From Porphyra umbilicalis (taxonomy: Eukaryota > Rhodophyta > Bangiophyceae > Bangiales > Bangiaceae): a DNA stretch of 64,000 bases. The stretch's first letter is position 1, and the number at the start of each line of letters is the position of its first letter. Location: positions 1-64,000 of the forward strand of contig KV919014.1 of the NCBI GenBank assembly GCA_002049455.2, given 5' to 3'. Position numbers and translations under genes: made by a program. The notes beneath the pieces are model-generated. The model was given only the letters and a program-made list of their open reading frames with translations, was not told the DNA's origin and did no database searches. This document shows, piece by piece, positions 1-11,336 of this stretch.

Positions 1-2340
1 CTGGCCGTAGCAGCCGTGCCACGCCTCTAAGCCCTGCTCCCCATACAGCCCGATACTGCCAAAGGACTCCAGAAAAGCCGGAGCATGGCACATCAGGATG
101 TGCAACTTCGGTGAGATGGAGACCCAAGGAAAGCTTCCCTTCAGCAAGCGCACCATTGCAGCGGTGTCCGCCCTAAAGAGCGCGGCCTCAGCGCGGGGGA
201 TGATCGACGCACGGTTAAGGGTTTTGCGCACCCGATTCCACAGCGACCACGCCTGTTCGTAGGCATCAAGGTGGCTCTGTGAGACCTTTCCCTTGAGCGC
301 GTTACACACGAGCGCACTGCTGTCCCCAATAGTGTGACAGTCGCGGCCAATGAAGAGCCCGCCATGGTGCGGCGTAGGCCGCACGCGCACCTTCTCGTGC
401 AGCAGGCCAACAAGCTCGAGGGCAAAGCTGGCGCCCGCCTGTCGCCCAGCAGCAGCGCCGTCAGCTGAGCTCCGAAAGACCATCACCATCTCAACAGCAA
501 GCCGCAAATACCGATGGTTAATTCCTAGCGTGCAATGCAGTGGAATTGGTACAATTTGCCGCGGGTTGATGGCAAGTAGGGGGCTTCGCTCCACCGAGCA
601 GTGGTGCTCGGCTGTGCCGGGATCGCCCACCACCGCCGCAGCGCCTTCAGCAACCATCCGATCGGCAAAGTGCGTTGCCTCTCGCAGGTGCCTGCGGGTG
701 TCAACGTCTTGGAGGGTGCCATAGGCATCGTCGAGTACGGCCTGCGCGACACTCGGAAACCGCGTGCTCTTGCATCCCAGACAGGGCTGCGTCGCAGACG
801 CACCCTTGTGGCCCAGGACGTTGCACTGCGCTGCGTAGTCGCTGCCGAGCAGCAGCCGCACTGGGCGGTGCACACCGCGCACCAACACCCCATCCCGAAG
901 CAGAGCGTCGACCTGCGGGAGGTGCGTCTCGAGCATTGCCGCAAGCTCCTCGTACTTGTCGTCCTGGCAGGGGCAAACGGCCACCAGTATCGTGTTGGAT
1001 GGACTGTTGGGGTGGGCTTGGTTAAGAATTGTTGCCACAATTTTCACCGTCCCCGGGTCGCCTCCTTTGTCGAGGCCGAGGGTGATCTGCACGTCGAGTT
1101 CAGACGGAGAGGGAGACCCGGGAAGAACCGCGACCGCCGGGGCTCCGGCGGAGCCACTGGGCTCCCGTTGGGTGTCAGCCAGAGGTCTCTCGACGAAGGC
1201 GTCCGCGTCACACAGAGCCGAGACCCTCTCCTGGATGGCCGCAGTGAGGGATGCCAGATGGGCGCCCGAGCCCGTGACGATGACCTGCTTCCCCGGTAAA
1301 TCAGAGAGCTGCCGCCGCGCGGCCCGGAGCACAGACAAACTGGCTAAGCCACTGCGGCGCCCCCCCAGAGCCAAGCGCCACCGGTTGAACCCGATATGAC
1401 TCAGTCGCAGGGCCGCTGCCAGGCCCACCTGCTCGGCCACAGTGAGCCGCACGGGCTCACGGGCGGGTCGCGGGCTGTCGCGCCTCGTCCCCACCATCCC
1501 ACCGCGCGTGTCTTCCTGCAGCTGACGCGCGGCAGCGCGGCGCTTGTTAGCTTGACTGCTCTTGACCAGAGCCTTCCGCGGCGACATCTGCCGCGCGTAC
1601 ACGACCACGCGTCCATTCGTGTGCTTGAGCCGGATCTGGGGGCGCTTGCCACGCAGCAAAATTGCGTTGGCAATTGCCTCCAGCACCGACTTGTCCTCCT
1701 CCCCGCCGTAATTCCCATCCACAAGACAGTCAAGGAAATCCTTGCAGCTTGGAATTGCCGCAGGCTCGGCCGCCTGCGTCGGAGCGGGTAAAGGCTCCGC
1801 GCCACCCGTCGCAGCTGGCGCACCTTCGTGGGGGTCGGCCGGGGGACACAGCTGCGCGTCTGCGGCCTCGCCAGGCATGGGCGCCGCAGCACGGCCTCGC
1901 TCTTGCCGTGCCTGTAGATGACACGCGTCATCTGGCTCGTCCGTGACCCGAGCGTTCCCAACGGATGCAGAAGTATCTGTGCAGCCCCCTGAAGGCATCA
2001 GGCTGACCACCGGCGCGCTCGTAGCCATCGTGCTCGAAGCCAGACACGTAGAGGGTCCCCAAACGCGAGACTGCACGCCGGCAGAGGCGGGGGGGTGGGG
2101 GGTGGGAGTAGCAGGTGTAGCGGGCGCCGCGCGACGTGCCGCTCGTGTGCGCCTGGCATAGCACTTGCCGCAACGGCCGCGGGGAGTGCCAGACGCGTCC
2201 ATGCCAAGCACCTGGGCCCCTTGTTTGCACAATATGACTGGAAGGCTGGCAACGACGGCATGAGGTGAGCCAGGAGGGTGAGACTGAGCCCACTCCCGCC
2301 ACGCTTGCATCCCTTTTGTGGGTTTGAGGAGGAGCCGCAT
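1..2340 (-). CDS. Transposase-like protein, tnp2/KDZ-related, partial at left edge
   Basis: One minus-strand frame is open from about 2424 to the window edge, so at least 780 codons are present and the C-terminus is missing. Translation shows a DDE-transposase layout. 'LGLDKGGDPGTVK' near residue 418 supplies a first Asp. 'LLLGSDYAAQCNVLGHKG' near 495 supplies a second, followed by a CxxC knuckle in 'TQPCLGCK'. Then come 'VPIPLHCTLGINHRY' near 600 and 'SPKLHILMCHAPAF' with 'YGEQGLEAWH' at the edge, the likely Glu region. The same motif order is known from uncharacterised transposase-like proteins of cnidarians and arthropods. The first ATG is at 2340, but the open frame upstream contains 'YQCVDC' and a possible AACAG splice acceptor near 2407, so a 5' exon may exist. 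No lesion is seen. Exact family is uncertain. Confidence 0.5.
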   Translation of the reverse strand, partial: MRLLLKPTKGMQAWREWAQSHPPGSPHAVVASLPVILCKQGAQVLGMDASGTPRGRCGKCYARRTRAARRAAPATPATPTPHPPASAGVQSRVWGPSTCLASSTMATSAPVVSLMPSGGCTDTSASVGNARVTDEPDDACHLQARQERGRAAAPMPGEAADAQLCPPADPHEGAPAATGGAEPLPAPTQAAEPAAIPSCKDFLDCLVDGNYGGEEDKSVLEAIANAILLRGKRPQIRLKHTNGRVVVYARQMSPRKALVKSSQANKRRAAARQLQEDTRGGMVGTRRDSPRPAREPVRLTVAEQVGLAAALRLSHIGFNRWRLALGGRRSGLASLSVLRAARRQLSDLPGKQVIVTGSGAHLASLTAAIQERVSALCDADAFVERPLADTQREPSGSAGAPAVAVLPGSPSPSELDVQITLGLDKGGDPGTVKIVATILNQAHPNSPSNTILVAVCPCQDDKYEELAAMLETHLPQVDALLRDGVLVRGVHRPVRLLLGSDYAAQCNVLGHKGASATQPCLGCKSTRFPSVAQAVLDDAYGTLQDVDTRRHLREATHFADRMVAEGAAAVVGDPGTAEHHCSVERSPLLAINPRQIVPIPLHCTLGINHRYLRLAVEMVMVFRSSADGAAAGRQAGASFALELVGLLHEKVRVRPTPHHGGLFIGRDCHTIGDSSALVCNALKGKVSQSHLDAYEQAWSLWNRVRKTLNRASIIPRAEAALFRADTAAMVRLLKGSFPWVSISPKLHILMCHAPAFLESFGSIGLYGEQGLEAWHGCYGQ

Positions 2341-2424
2341 GCAGTCGACGCATTGATAGGCCCACACTGTGCCTTTGAACGCAACGCCAATGTCTGCTGC
2401 GGTTGCCCTGTTCACAGTGTAGTT

Positions 2425-3544
2425 TCAAGATGCAGCGAAAAGGACAGGTGGCACGCTGACATGCAATAGATTGAAGCCGTGGACAGGAGGAAAAGGTGAG
2501 CGTAAGTTCCTTTTGCGTGCCCAACGCGTCCGTCTTGCGCCCGTCCAGCCCAGGACGAATTTATCGAACCCCGTCAGCCCCGTTGACCCTCCGCTGGTGT
2601 GCTTGTCCTGTCAACACGAGCAAACGTTACACAACAACAGAACTTACGTCCGGTCTTCATCGTCGTCCGCCATTTTGGGAACCACCACAGGAAGACGGCA
2701 ACGGCACAGGGAGTACTAAGTGGCTTCTGAATCACCTGCAGGCGCAACGCGCAGCAGCGCGCGGGCAAGACTTGATCCGGCCGATCAAGTCACACGCCGT
2801 CCCCGGCTCATCCTCTGTTGCAGACCCCTCTCAAATCGGCCGGAAAGCCCGGTTCGGGTCGCGTCCCCTGTTCCGGCGACCCCTCTCACAGAGGCCGTAG
2901 AGGCATAATTGGCGACGCGTCGCCAATTCTGCCCCTACGGCCTCTGTGAGAGGGATCACGCTCTCTCGACCACTGAGATTTTAGCACGTTGAAGGAACTA
3001 TTTTCGAACGTCTCGTGTAAAGCTCAGACCCAGAAGAGCACGACAAACTAGGCGTGGCATGTAGCCGTAAACGGCGATTTCGCCCACAACAATTTGCGCA
3101 GCGGAACTGCATTTCGTCCGGACTGTTATCTTTACACCATCCGAAGCGCCTCGCCGCGCTGAGAACGGCCATAGCCTTCCCTCAGTCCTGACGCCGCTTG
3201 CCTGCGCTTCACAAAAAGTTGCGACGTCAGCATCTTACGGAGGGGCCCGAGCTACAGAATGACCATGTCGCGTACGCCGTAGGCATTGAAAATCTCCCCG
3301 CAGTCAGCAGCCCGTGCAGCTGGCCAACAACAGCCACACATGCGGTGATGCGGTCGATATTGATTGACGATTGGATCATGGAGACCCTTAACCGTCAAGG
3401 CGATTGGCTCCGTGTCGCTCTTGACAGCTGGGGATTTTCTTTGTACCAGCTTGTGGGTCACCCTGTAAAATGTAAGCCACCAACTCTTGCGGCCTGTCCC
3501 GCAGTTCTTCCACAGTTCTTCCACAAATCGACGCCCTTGCGGAG
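2425..3544. other. Intergenic stretch, no supported gene
   Basis: Only short ORFs without recognisable motifs are found here. The one clear structure is the long hairpin at 2881-2954. The stretch would hold the promoter and any 5' exon of the minus-strand transposase-like gene ending at 2340. Confidence 0.5.
2881..2954. repeat. Long near-perfect inverted repeat (hairpin)
   Basis: Two 37-base arms meet at a 14-base palindrome (GGCGACGCGTCGCC, 2911-2924). The left arm begins CCCTCTCACAGAGGCC and the right arm ends GGCCTCTGTGAGAGGG. The few mismatches are near AGAGGCAT versus CTGCCCCT. A further CCCTCTCA copy lies at 2826. It could be a small foldback element or a cruciform-forming site; function is unknown. 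Confidence 0.5.
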
Positions 3545-4591
3545 GGCCTCAGAGTAAAGCCAGCAATGTCGGTCTATCACAACGTGTCTCAATTATTGGT
3601 GAAACGTGTCTAAATTCGCTTAATAGGCCACGAACAGCTGTGTGTCAATGTGAACGTGCCCTATTGAACGTCGAACGACCTCCTCGAATTTAGATAAGTC
3701 CAACTCGGTTCGATAGTCCGAGTGTCACAATAGGTCGCGCATGGCCTATTCGAAGCCGAAATACGGTACGCGCACCCTATTCAGGACACTCGGACTATGC
3801 TACGGGCTCACTCATTGGCTGGAAACCAAATCGTTGCAACATAAAACGTGTCTGTTGACAAAAGACCACGCCAAACGACGGCGGCGAAACGATCGCCGCT
3901 TCACTCAAAGGCTGGGAACGACAGGTGACCCAAGAGTCGACACTTCCTGCCTCGACGGACGTAGACGCAATCGACGCGAGACGCCGTGACGTATCAAGGC
4001 GACACACACGAGTCGCTTGCGGCCACTTCGAGGGCCCCCGGGTCTTGTGCGAACCTTCTGAGCCTCTCACGCTGCCGTAGCGTGTACGTCAAGGGACAGA
4101 CGTAGAGCACCTCTCTGTGCTTTTTTGCCTCCTTTCTTGTGGTCGAGTATGAGTGGCTCAAGGGAGTGAGCCGAGGCTGTCAAAACTGGCATGGTGGCAG
4201 CCTGGGGTGCTGCCATGTGTCAGATGATTGTCCTTTATCGGCACGATCGGCCACTTCGCGTCGTGTATGTGCTTCGTGTCTGCGCCGTGGCAGACGATCG
4301 CCACCTTCTTCCAGCCTGAGCACAGAAATCTCGGGCGGATCACGGGGATCTCGCGGTGCTGGCGCCTCTCTGATTCCACTGAGATATAGTCCATTGGAAT
4401 AGATCACGAACGACCCACCGATGAACGTGACTATCGGCGAGAAAGTAGCCTACTCATGAGTAAGTCTATTGCGTATATCGTCCATTTCAGGCCTCGCCGT
4501 TAGGCGACCTCTGAGAGGGCGCCACGTCGCATGCCCAATTGAGAATTTAACAATATAGTCCCGACATTGCTGGCTTTGCTCTCACGGAGGG
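3545..4591. mobile_element. Non-autonomous DNA element with inverted ends (~1 kb)
   Basis: AAAGCCAGCAATGTCGG occurs at 3556-3572 and as its perfect reverse complement at 4561-4577. The similarity extends inward on both sides: CTAT, then TCTCAATT 13-14 bases later. It extends weakly outward (TCAGAGT versus TGAGAGC). No transposase lies inside. The layout is that of a MITE-like or deleted DNA transposon. No target-site duplication could be fixed, so the superfamily and exact ends are open. Confidence 0.5.
3713..3798. repeat. Hairpin inside the 1 kb element
   Basis: ATAGTCCGAGTGTC (3713-3726) is repeated as its exact complement GACACTCGGACTAT (3785-3798). The stem continues inward with gaps (AATAGG...CGCGC pairing with GCGC...CCTATT). 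The folded length of about 86 bases is in the range of small-RNA precursors, but nothing shows it is transcribed. Confidence 0.5.
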
Positions 4592-6709
4592 AGTTTCGGA
4601 GCTTTTTACAAGAAAAACGCGTTTGCGCGTGAACACACGATAAGCACCACTGCGCAGTGGCGACTTTGAGAACGACCATCGACGCATCGTCGACCCACCG
4701 GCCGCGGTTGGCCTCTCGCCTGCCGAGGAATTGTCCTTGCCCCTTGGGGATACCGCCACCACCACATCTGGAAGCGGTAGCCACCCCTACGTCGGCACGA
4801 CAGTGCCTCTGTGTGGCAAACACTCTCCTCCCGCTGCTGCTCGCGTTTTTTGACCGCCCCACCTTCGTTGTCTCCCTCTTCTCCCGTTCACCTTCCCCCT
4901 GCCATCCCGGCACCGGCTTGGGGCGACTGCTCTTTTCGCCCGCCATCCTTCCCGCCCTCCCTTGCTCTGGGCCTCCCACCCCCCACCGCGGTGGCGTCCA
5001 GGCAGCTCGGCACTGCCGTGGCTGTGGGTGCCCCCACCCCTGCCGCCACCGCCCCGACCCCTGCTGTCGCCGCCGCGGGTCGGCGTGCCAGCCCCCCCGT
5101 AGCCCTCCCGTCGTCTGCTCGGCCCGTTTTTTCCTCGATCGTCGCACCGCTTTGTGCCGCCGCTGCGGATGCCCCGATTCCACTGCGGCGACCCTCGGGC
5201 AGCGGCCAAACGGGAGCGAGGGAGACTGGCAGGGTCGACAGACGGCGGACAGTGGCGTTGTTCCAGCTCGCCCGCCGCCGTGGCCAAGGCTGCTCGGCGA
5301 GCAGCTGACGCCGGCAGCTATATGTTCATCGACCAAATTCGAATAGAATCAGGCCCGGGACGGAGAAGCGGTGGTCTGCCGACACAGCCGGCAGAGAGTT
5401 CGTCGTCTTCCAATTCATCGAGCCACGAGAAAATGGGTCACGAGCTCAAGCAAGCCTCGGCGACCGGACTCGGTGCCGGCCTATTCCACACCACACGACG
5501 CCTCTACCAACCGCCTATGCGGCCTCTATCAGAAACTTGCACTTGAGGCAGTGGGCATGCCGCAGCTGGTGTGGATCGTCGCCCCCCACCGCATGAGGTC
5601 ATGGTCATAGCGGCGGCCACTCTAGATTCGGCACCCACCGACCGTTTCACCTTCACCACTACATTAAGTGGTTTTTTGCTTGGGAGGAAAACGTGCCAGA
5701 GCGAGAGAACGTCAAGTTGATGGCGGCAGCGGTCGTGGCTGGTGGCGGCAGCGGTCACGCAGAGGCCCCGGTCCAGCGACATGAAAGGCCCTCCCGCCCG
5801 AAACGTCTGGGGATTCTCAAACTCTCTGCTGTTGCCATGTGTGATAAACCCCCACCTTCTGCAGGCCTACGTGCCTCGCCGCCAGCTAGACTGCCGCCAG
5901 CGTATACCGAGGCTGTCGGCAGCGGCGCTCAACCGGCTAGCCGGAACAGAAGCAACTCAGCGAGGCATAGCTACCTTCGAGATCCTAGACGGCAGGGTAT
6001 ATCCACAGGTTCCTCTCGATTGCGGACGTCCGCCAGTCCCTTGTTCATGGGGTGGTCGCGACCTTTCCGTGGGAGGTCACTTTCTTCGGATCAGGAAATG
6101 CCTCTGAAAGCACGGCATTCGGCTAACTGAAGAGGGCAGGGTCGTGCCACCTGCGAGAAAAGGCAAGTAGCGTCTGGCGACAAGCGTTTTAGCGGCGGAG
6201 AGGGGGCGCACCGGATGCACCGCGTCCAAGGGCCGACGGCTTACGCCGTCGGCCCTTCGGAGGACCAGTACTGGGACGTCAAAGTAGGAGATGTCCCTCA
6301 TGTGTAATTAGCATGATTGATCCGCGCAGTATGCACCGTTGGCCTCGAGACGGGCGCCTACATTCCCGCCAACCCAAGCAGCCTTCTCGACGGGGTGAGC
6401 CAACGAGTCAATTGGTGCCGGCCAAGACCGTCTGGAGTGGTTGAACCACACTCGCCACGCAAGCCGTTCGAGGTTCCCGTGTCCCACAACCAACCATTCC
6501 GGCCTAACAACTGTCAACGCTGTCAACGACCACCGCCGGGGGACCAGTTGGAGACACATCAAGGACAATCACTGTTGAATCCTGGTTTTGTCTGATCATA
6601 CAGAATGATCCTGTAACGCCATCCTATGGCCTTGTGACGATGTTGATTGGACCGTTCCACCACCTCTACAGTGGCAGCAGCGCCCGGCAACAAAACGGAC
6701 TGGCCAGCA
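4592..6709. other. Intergenic, GC-rich, no supported gene
   Basis: Overlapping open frames on both strands between 4657 and 5546 look like by-products of CG-rich, stop-poor sequence: they are rich in Pro, Arg and Ser and show no motif. A 13-base perfect stem lies at 6228-6257. Nothing else was recognised. Confidence 0.5.
6228..6257. repeat. Short perfect hairpin
   Basis: AAGGGCCGACGGC (6228-6240) pairs perfectly with GCCGTCGGCCCTT (6245-6257) across a 4-base loop. It resembles a terminator stem, but there is no T run and no clear upstream gene, so no role is assigned. Confidence 0.5.
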
Positions 6710-6840
6710 ATCGTCACTGCCCGCAGACAGGCCCATCCATCCCCATCCAAGCCCATCCCCCATCCAAACCCGATTCCGTTGGGCGTTTTTGACCCTTCTG
6801 GGAGACCCCGCATTTCCCATCCAAACTCGGTTTGGATGGG
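6710..6840 (+). repeat. Element A left terminal region
   Basis: The terminal inverted repeat at 6710-6740 is followed by five CCATCC boxes and then a 25-base foldback, CCCATCCAAAC/GTTTGGATGGG with a 3-base loop (6816-6840). CCATCC clusters recur at the other end and are plausible transposase binding sites. Confidence 0.5.
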
Positions 6841-7494
6841 CTTCCTCGACCGAGGGTCTGTCACAAGTCACTACCTAACTGTGCCGCACGTGCGTTTTGT
6901 GTTTGCCTCGCGCGGCACCGCGGAGGTGGCTCGTGTCCTAATTGGGCCAGCGTTGTCCACGAGACTCGGGTCAGGATGTGGACCGTTCTCTTGGCCCAGG
7001 CTTACAGCAGACTTCATGACTGTGACCGCCCCTCTGCTCTCGCCTTCACCCAGCGTTGTCCTCAACACAGATCGAGTAACACCTTCGCCTCGGTCAGCCA
7101 GGGTGTGGGGCTCCTCTCGCCTTCGTGACGGCCGAGAGCGGCGGGGCTCGCCGCGGTGCTTGAACAATGGGCCTAGGAGTGCTGGAACCCATGAGGGTTC
7201 GTTGCCCGCCAATGACGAGCGTGGCGCGGACGATTGTGAGGACCACTGGGGGGGGAAGGACGGTCGTACTGGTCATGGCATTTGCGGCGGTCATGGTGGC
7301 GAGTGTCGTCAATGCAAACAACACGTGGGTTGGGTTGCTGGTCATTGATGCGGCGGGCCTACTGCCGTCTGGGCGGGGGAGAGGGCGAGCAGGTGGGGGG
7401 GGGCATCTGGTGGGACATATGAGACGACCACTCGTTCTCAGAGAGCTCGGCGGCGGCGGCGCGGTGGCACCAAGTACAAGCACCACGACGCGTT

Positions 7495-10400
7495 TTACTT
7501 CGCATCCCACGAGAAAAAGACATTGAGAAAAAAGCGCATGTCGAGGCGCTCCTGGAGCGGGCTGTCCATTGACGGCAACGGTGCGTCGACTCCTCGGCGA
7601 GCGGCCAGGTCCGCGAAGTCAGGTACCACAAATGCTAACCGCTGGATATGTGCCACTGGCACCAACCTCAGCGTGATGTCCGACGCGTTCTCGGTTGTAC
7701 GCCACTTAAGACGCACACATCCGCGCGCCACGAATGGACACAGAGGCTCCGCCGCCACATGCTCCATCGCGGCCAAGACCACTGCATCGCCCTTCGGTCC
7801 CCGCACGATGGCTCGGAGCTCGCCGATACAGAGCTTGGACCGGTCGCCCCCCGGCTTGTACAAGACGGCATCGTACCAAGGTGCCCCGAGGTAGTTCTCG
7901 ACGGCACGCAAATACTGCTGCACGCGAGAACCGCAATCGAACTCGGCCTGTATTGGCGTGCGGGTCGCAACTCGTACATGGCGGTGCGCAGCCATTTTAA
8001 GTAGCGCCCCGACGTTGGCCAAGTCGGGGCGACCGGCCAACTGGCCAACCGACACTTCGGTCACGTTGTACATCCGCTTCTGCAGCCGCCGCCGCTCTGC
8101 ATCAGTCGTCCGGCCGACGACAGTCGCCCGAGCCGCCTCGGCAGCGTCCACGCCGGCCGCCGTCGACGCCGCACCCGGCCCTATTCTGCCCGCAGCCGCG
8201 ACAGTGCCCCGTGCCGCAGGCCTCGACCGATGCCGTCCCACTGCGCCGTCCGCTGAAGCCGCGCGCATAGCCAGTTCTGCGCTCCAGGCCGCGGCAGCGG
8301 CCTCGTCGGCCTTGGCGTGCCCAGCGACGATCGTCCGCGCGCCGTGGGCGTGGCACACAAGCTCACGGGTAAAGGTACCAAAGTTTCTTGTCGTTCGCTG
8401 ATAGAAGCACTTGTCGGTCTTGTGCTGGCTCTCATTGCTCGCCGTGTTACAATTTCTCATGTTGCCGTGCCACTTGATGGCGTCGGCCACATGACACAGC
8501 AGCTTGTGGATCTTGACCGAGGCAATGTGGCCAAGGATAGGGGTGACGAACTTGTTCACAAAGTTCTTCGCCTGCTCGTCAATGGCCAACCCCTCCGACA
8601 TTGTCATTGGGGGCGGCACCGCCGAGGTCGTTCGACCGGCAATACGGGCATAAAGAACGGCATACTCAGCGAACATGGAGGTAACTGCGACGTGGACGGG
8701 GGTATCCCCCCACACGCTGTGGTACGCTGTCCAGTCGAACACGAAGTTTCGGCCGACCCTGGCAGCGTCATCGTCTCCGTCAGCGTCGTATCCAGCTGCG
8801 TCGGCCGATGCAGCCGCTGCCTCGCGCTCCGCGTCGTGCTCCGCTGCAAAAGAACCGGCACCATCCTCATCGCCAACTGGGCCGAAAAGGCCCGCCACAA
8901 TAAAGGCCAGAATGGCGACGCCGTCGCGCTGCTGCTTTCCTGTGAACACCGCCTGCTTCTCATTGGCTCTCACGATATATCTGCACAGTCATATGGACAG
9001 ACAAGCGTGGATGCCATAGCCACATGTATGGGTCAGATGCACGAATTCGCCGTGATGTGGGAGCGAGAGTTTAAGAGAGCGTGGCGGTAGAAGGCAAACA
9101 GATGGTAGATACAGAACCGGAGACCATGATGCATGAGATGTGCCAACGTACCCGGGTGGTGTCCTGCAAGCTTTGCTCCGTCTGCTAAGGCGGAGCAGCC
9201 GCCGAAAAGCGATCCGCCGCGTTGCCGTTCCAGACCCCGCTGGCGGCTTCTTGCCCTTACATAAATAAGGAAAGACACGTACCAGGCGATGCACGAGCAT
9301 ACGAGTCACTCCCAGATCGAGCACCTGACAAAAAAAGGCAACATAAATGAGGAAGGTAGAACCGCAGGGTAGCATACTGTCAGTGGCTGATGCCAATGCA
9401 AAGCGGTGGGGAGGTCGGTACGGCCGTCAAGAGTGTATTCAAGCGCAGAAGCGAACGTGACAGAAAACGTACATGAAGCACATCGAACCCAATCATCTTG
9501 TAGAGCAGCATTGGCGCCGTACCTAGCCCGGCCATGCCGGCCAAGCCCGGCACGCCGCCTGACGTGGAATCCAGCGCGCCGAGAGCCACGCGCCGTTGGC
9601 GATGCCGTTGTCGCCGTGAGTGCTCGTACGCTTCCAATTGATTGGATAAGGTGTTGATCACATTGCGGTCCTCGGCGTCAACCGCTTGGGCCGCCCCGAT
9701 TGTGTCCACTTTGGCCATGCATGCTGTGCACGGGTGCGCGCATTGTCCGGCCTTCAAGCCCAGCACCGCCCTTTCTTCCGGTTGGTCACAGACGTACAAC
9801 AGCACGCGCGGGAACGCCAACGCCTTTTGCCCATTGACATTCACGCGGAAGCCAATGTGGCTCCGACCGATGACATGCGTGAATGCCGCGTAGATGACCC
9901 GCTGCAGGATCCCGCACCGACGAATTCTGGCTCTCTCGTCCGCCCCTGGCTCTTGGAGCTTCCGCACGATGGGGACATAGGCTACGGTGACCCATTCAAC
10001 TGACTCAGACACGTCGTTGACCAGACGGACGCGAACAGGATACAATTTGTGCGCTGAGAAAAGACGTCACACCAAGGGATTCGGGAAAGAACGGATGTCG
10101 AAAGAGACGCATGTCAGTGGCTGATGGACATAGCGCAAGGCACCACTAGTGGACGCAAGTCGCGCACCAAGCCGTCGCGACGCGGAGCGGCGCGAATGAA
10201 CCGATCCGCCAACGGGCGGCTTACGTACCTCCTGACCAAGACAGCTGGCTACTGTCAGAAAACACATGTAGACCGAGGACGCAGGCGAGCTCCTCCCGCT
10301 CCTTCATCACCAGCTCCTCGCACAACCTGAAGGCGTCACCGTCCATCGGCGTCTCCCGCTGGTCCGTTGGGGGCGCCGGGCCCGCCACTCCGCTCCATAG

Positions 10401-11336
10401 TTGAATGCGGTCCGCCTTCCTTTTCATCAGCTCCCGGATCACCTGCAGCATGTCGCGGAAGTACGCCTCATACGTGACGCCACCCTCAACCAGCTTGACC
10501 TTCTTCCATCCCGCTTCGAGTGCGGCGGCATCCAGGTCGTCCCGCAACGCGTTCTTGAATACAGTAACCGATGGGAACGTATACTTCAGCGTCGCGTGGT
10601 GTCCCGCGTCCTCAGCCATCCCCGCCTTGGTGCGGTCCCAAACGTCTAGGAACTCGTACATAAACTCCTGGTCCCTTTCGGAAAGACCTGCCCCGCCGAC
10701 CTGCAAAACAAACCGCTGGAGCGCGCGTAGGCGCACGGTGTTGAATTGACCGGTCTTGGCGCGCTTGCGGGGTTGGACGAGCGGCTCCGCCCGTCTGGCG
10801 TCGCCGAGAGACTCGTAAAGCGCGCGCACGTGCACGCCTACCGAGGAGTACAAGTACTCGGGAACGGCATCAGCAGCGGCGCCACCACCCTCAGTTGGGG
10901 GAACGAGGATTCGCGTCAGCTCCAAAATTGTACGCAGCTGAGACTCCACTGCACTTTGAGCAGTCGATGCCGAGTCTGACGAAGCCGGCGGCGTGGGCGC
11001 CGCGTCCAAAAATGAGGATGCTACGGAGGGGGGCTCCTCCGAATCGTCGTCTGCTTGGTTGCCGTCTGCATGTCTTTGTCCGCGCATCGCCGCGGCAGCA
11101 CGAACATCAGCCCGTGCAGTCGCCTCGAAACCCACGCCCCCACGTTCCCCATCTCGTGCATTGGAGCCAGCATCGGCTGTCGAAGATTGGCGGGGTGGAC
11201 GGCGCGGAAGCTGTGTGCCGTGGCCGATGAGGCCTCCATGGATTCCGTACTGGTGCCGCCGAATAGACGCAGGGACCTCCGCCTCAAAACCGCACGGGCA
11301 GACAAGAAATGGTCGCCTCGGTGGGATATCCGACAT
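7495..11336 (-). CDS. Plavaka/KDZ-like DDE transposase, four exons, intact (1115 aa)
   Basis: Proposed exons are 11336-10229, 10053-9473, 9324-9152 and 8980-7495. Every intron starts GTACG and ends in AG, and the phases join to one frame of 1115 codons. Residues 13-33 hold a C-x-C...H-x4-H zinc-finger-like motif. 'PVRVRLVNDVSES' (Asp ~383), 'LLYVCDQPEERAVLG' (Asp ~459), the Cys cluster 'QCAHPCTACM' (~474-481) and 'IHKLLCHVADAIKWHG...NESQHK' (Glu ~804) follow the D-D-Cys-E order of Plavaka-type KDZ transposases. Gene start is set by the zinc-finger Met, conserved in element B. The adjoining 'YIVRANEKQAVFTGKQQRDG' block straddles intron 3 and matches the family's wTGkq..a segment. It should act in the nucleus on element ends. 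No stop or frameshift was found. The family name is my recognition, not a database result. Confidence 0.5.

Noticed and set aside
1401-1961. 186-codon minus-strand frame, and the plus-strand frame 601-1299
   Set aside because: Both are shadows of the long minus-strand transposase-like frame that runs to the window edge.
6228-6257. Hairpin as a transcription terminator
   Set aside because: No T run and no upstream gene on either strand; kept only as a hairpin.
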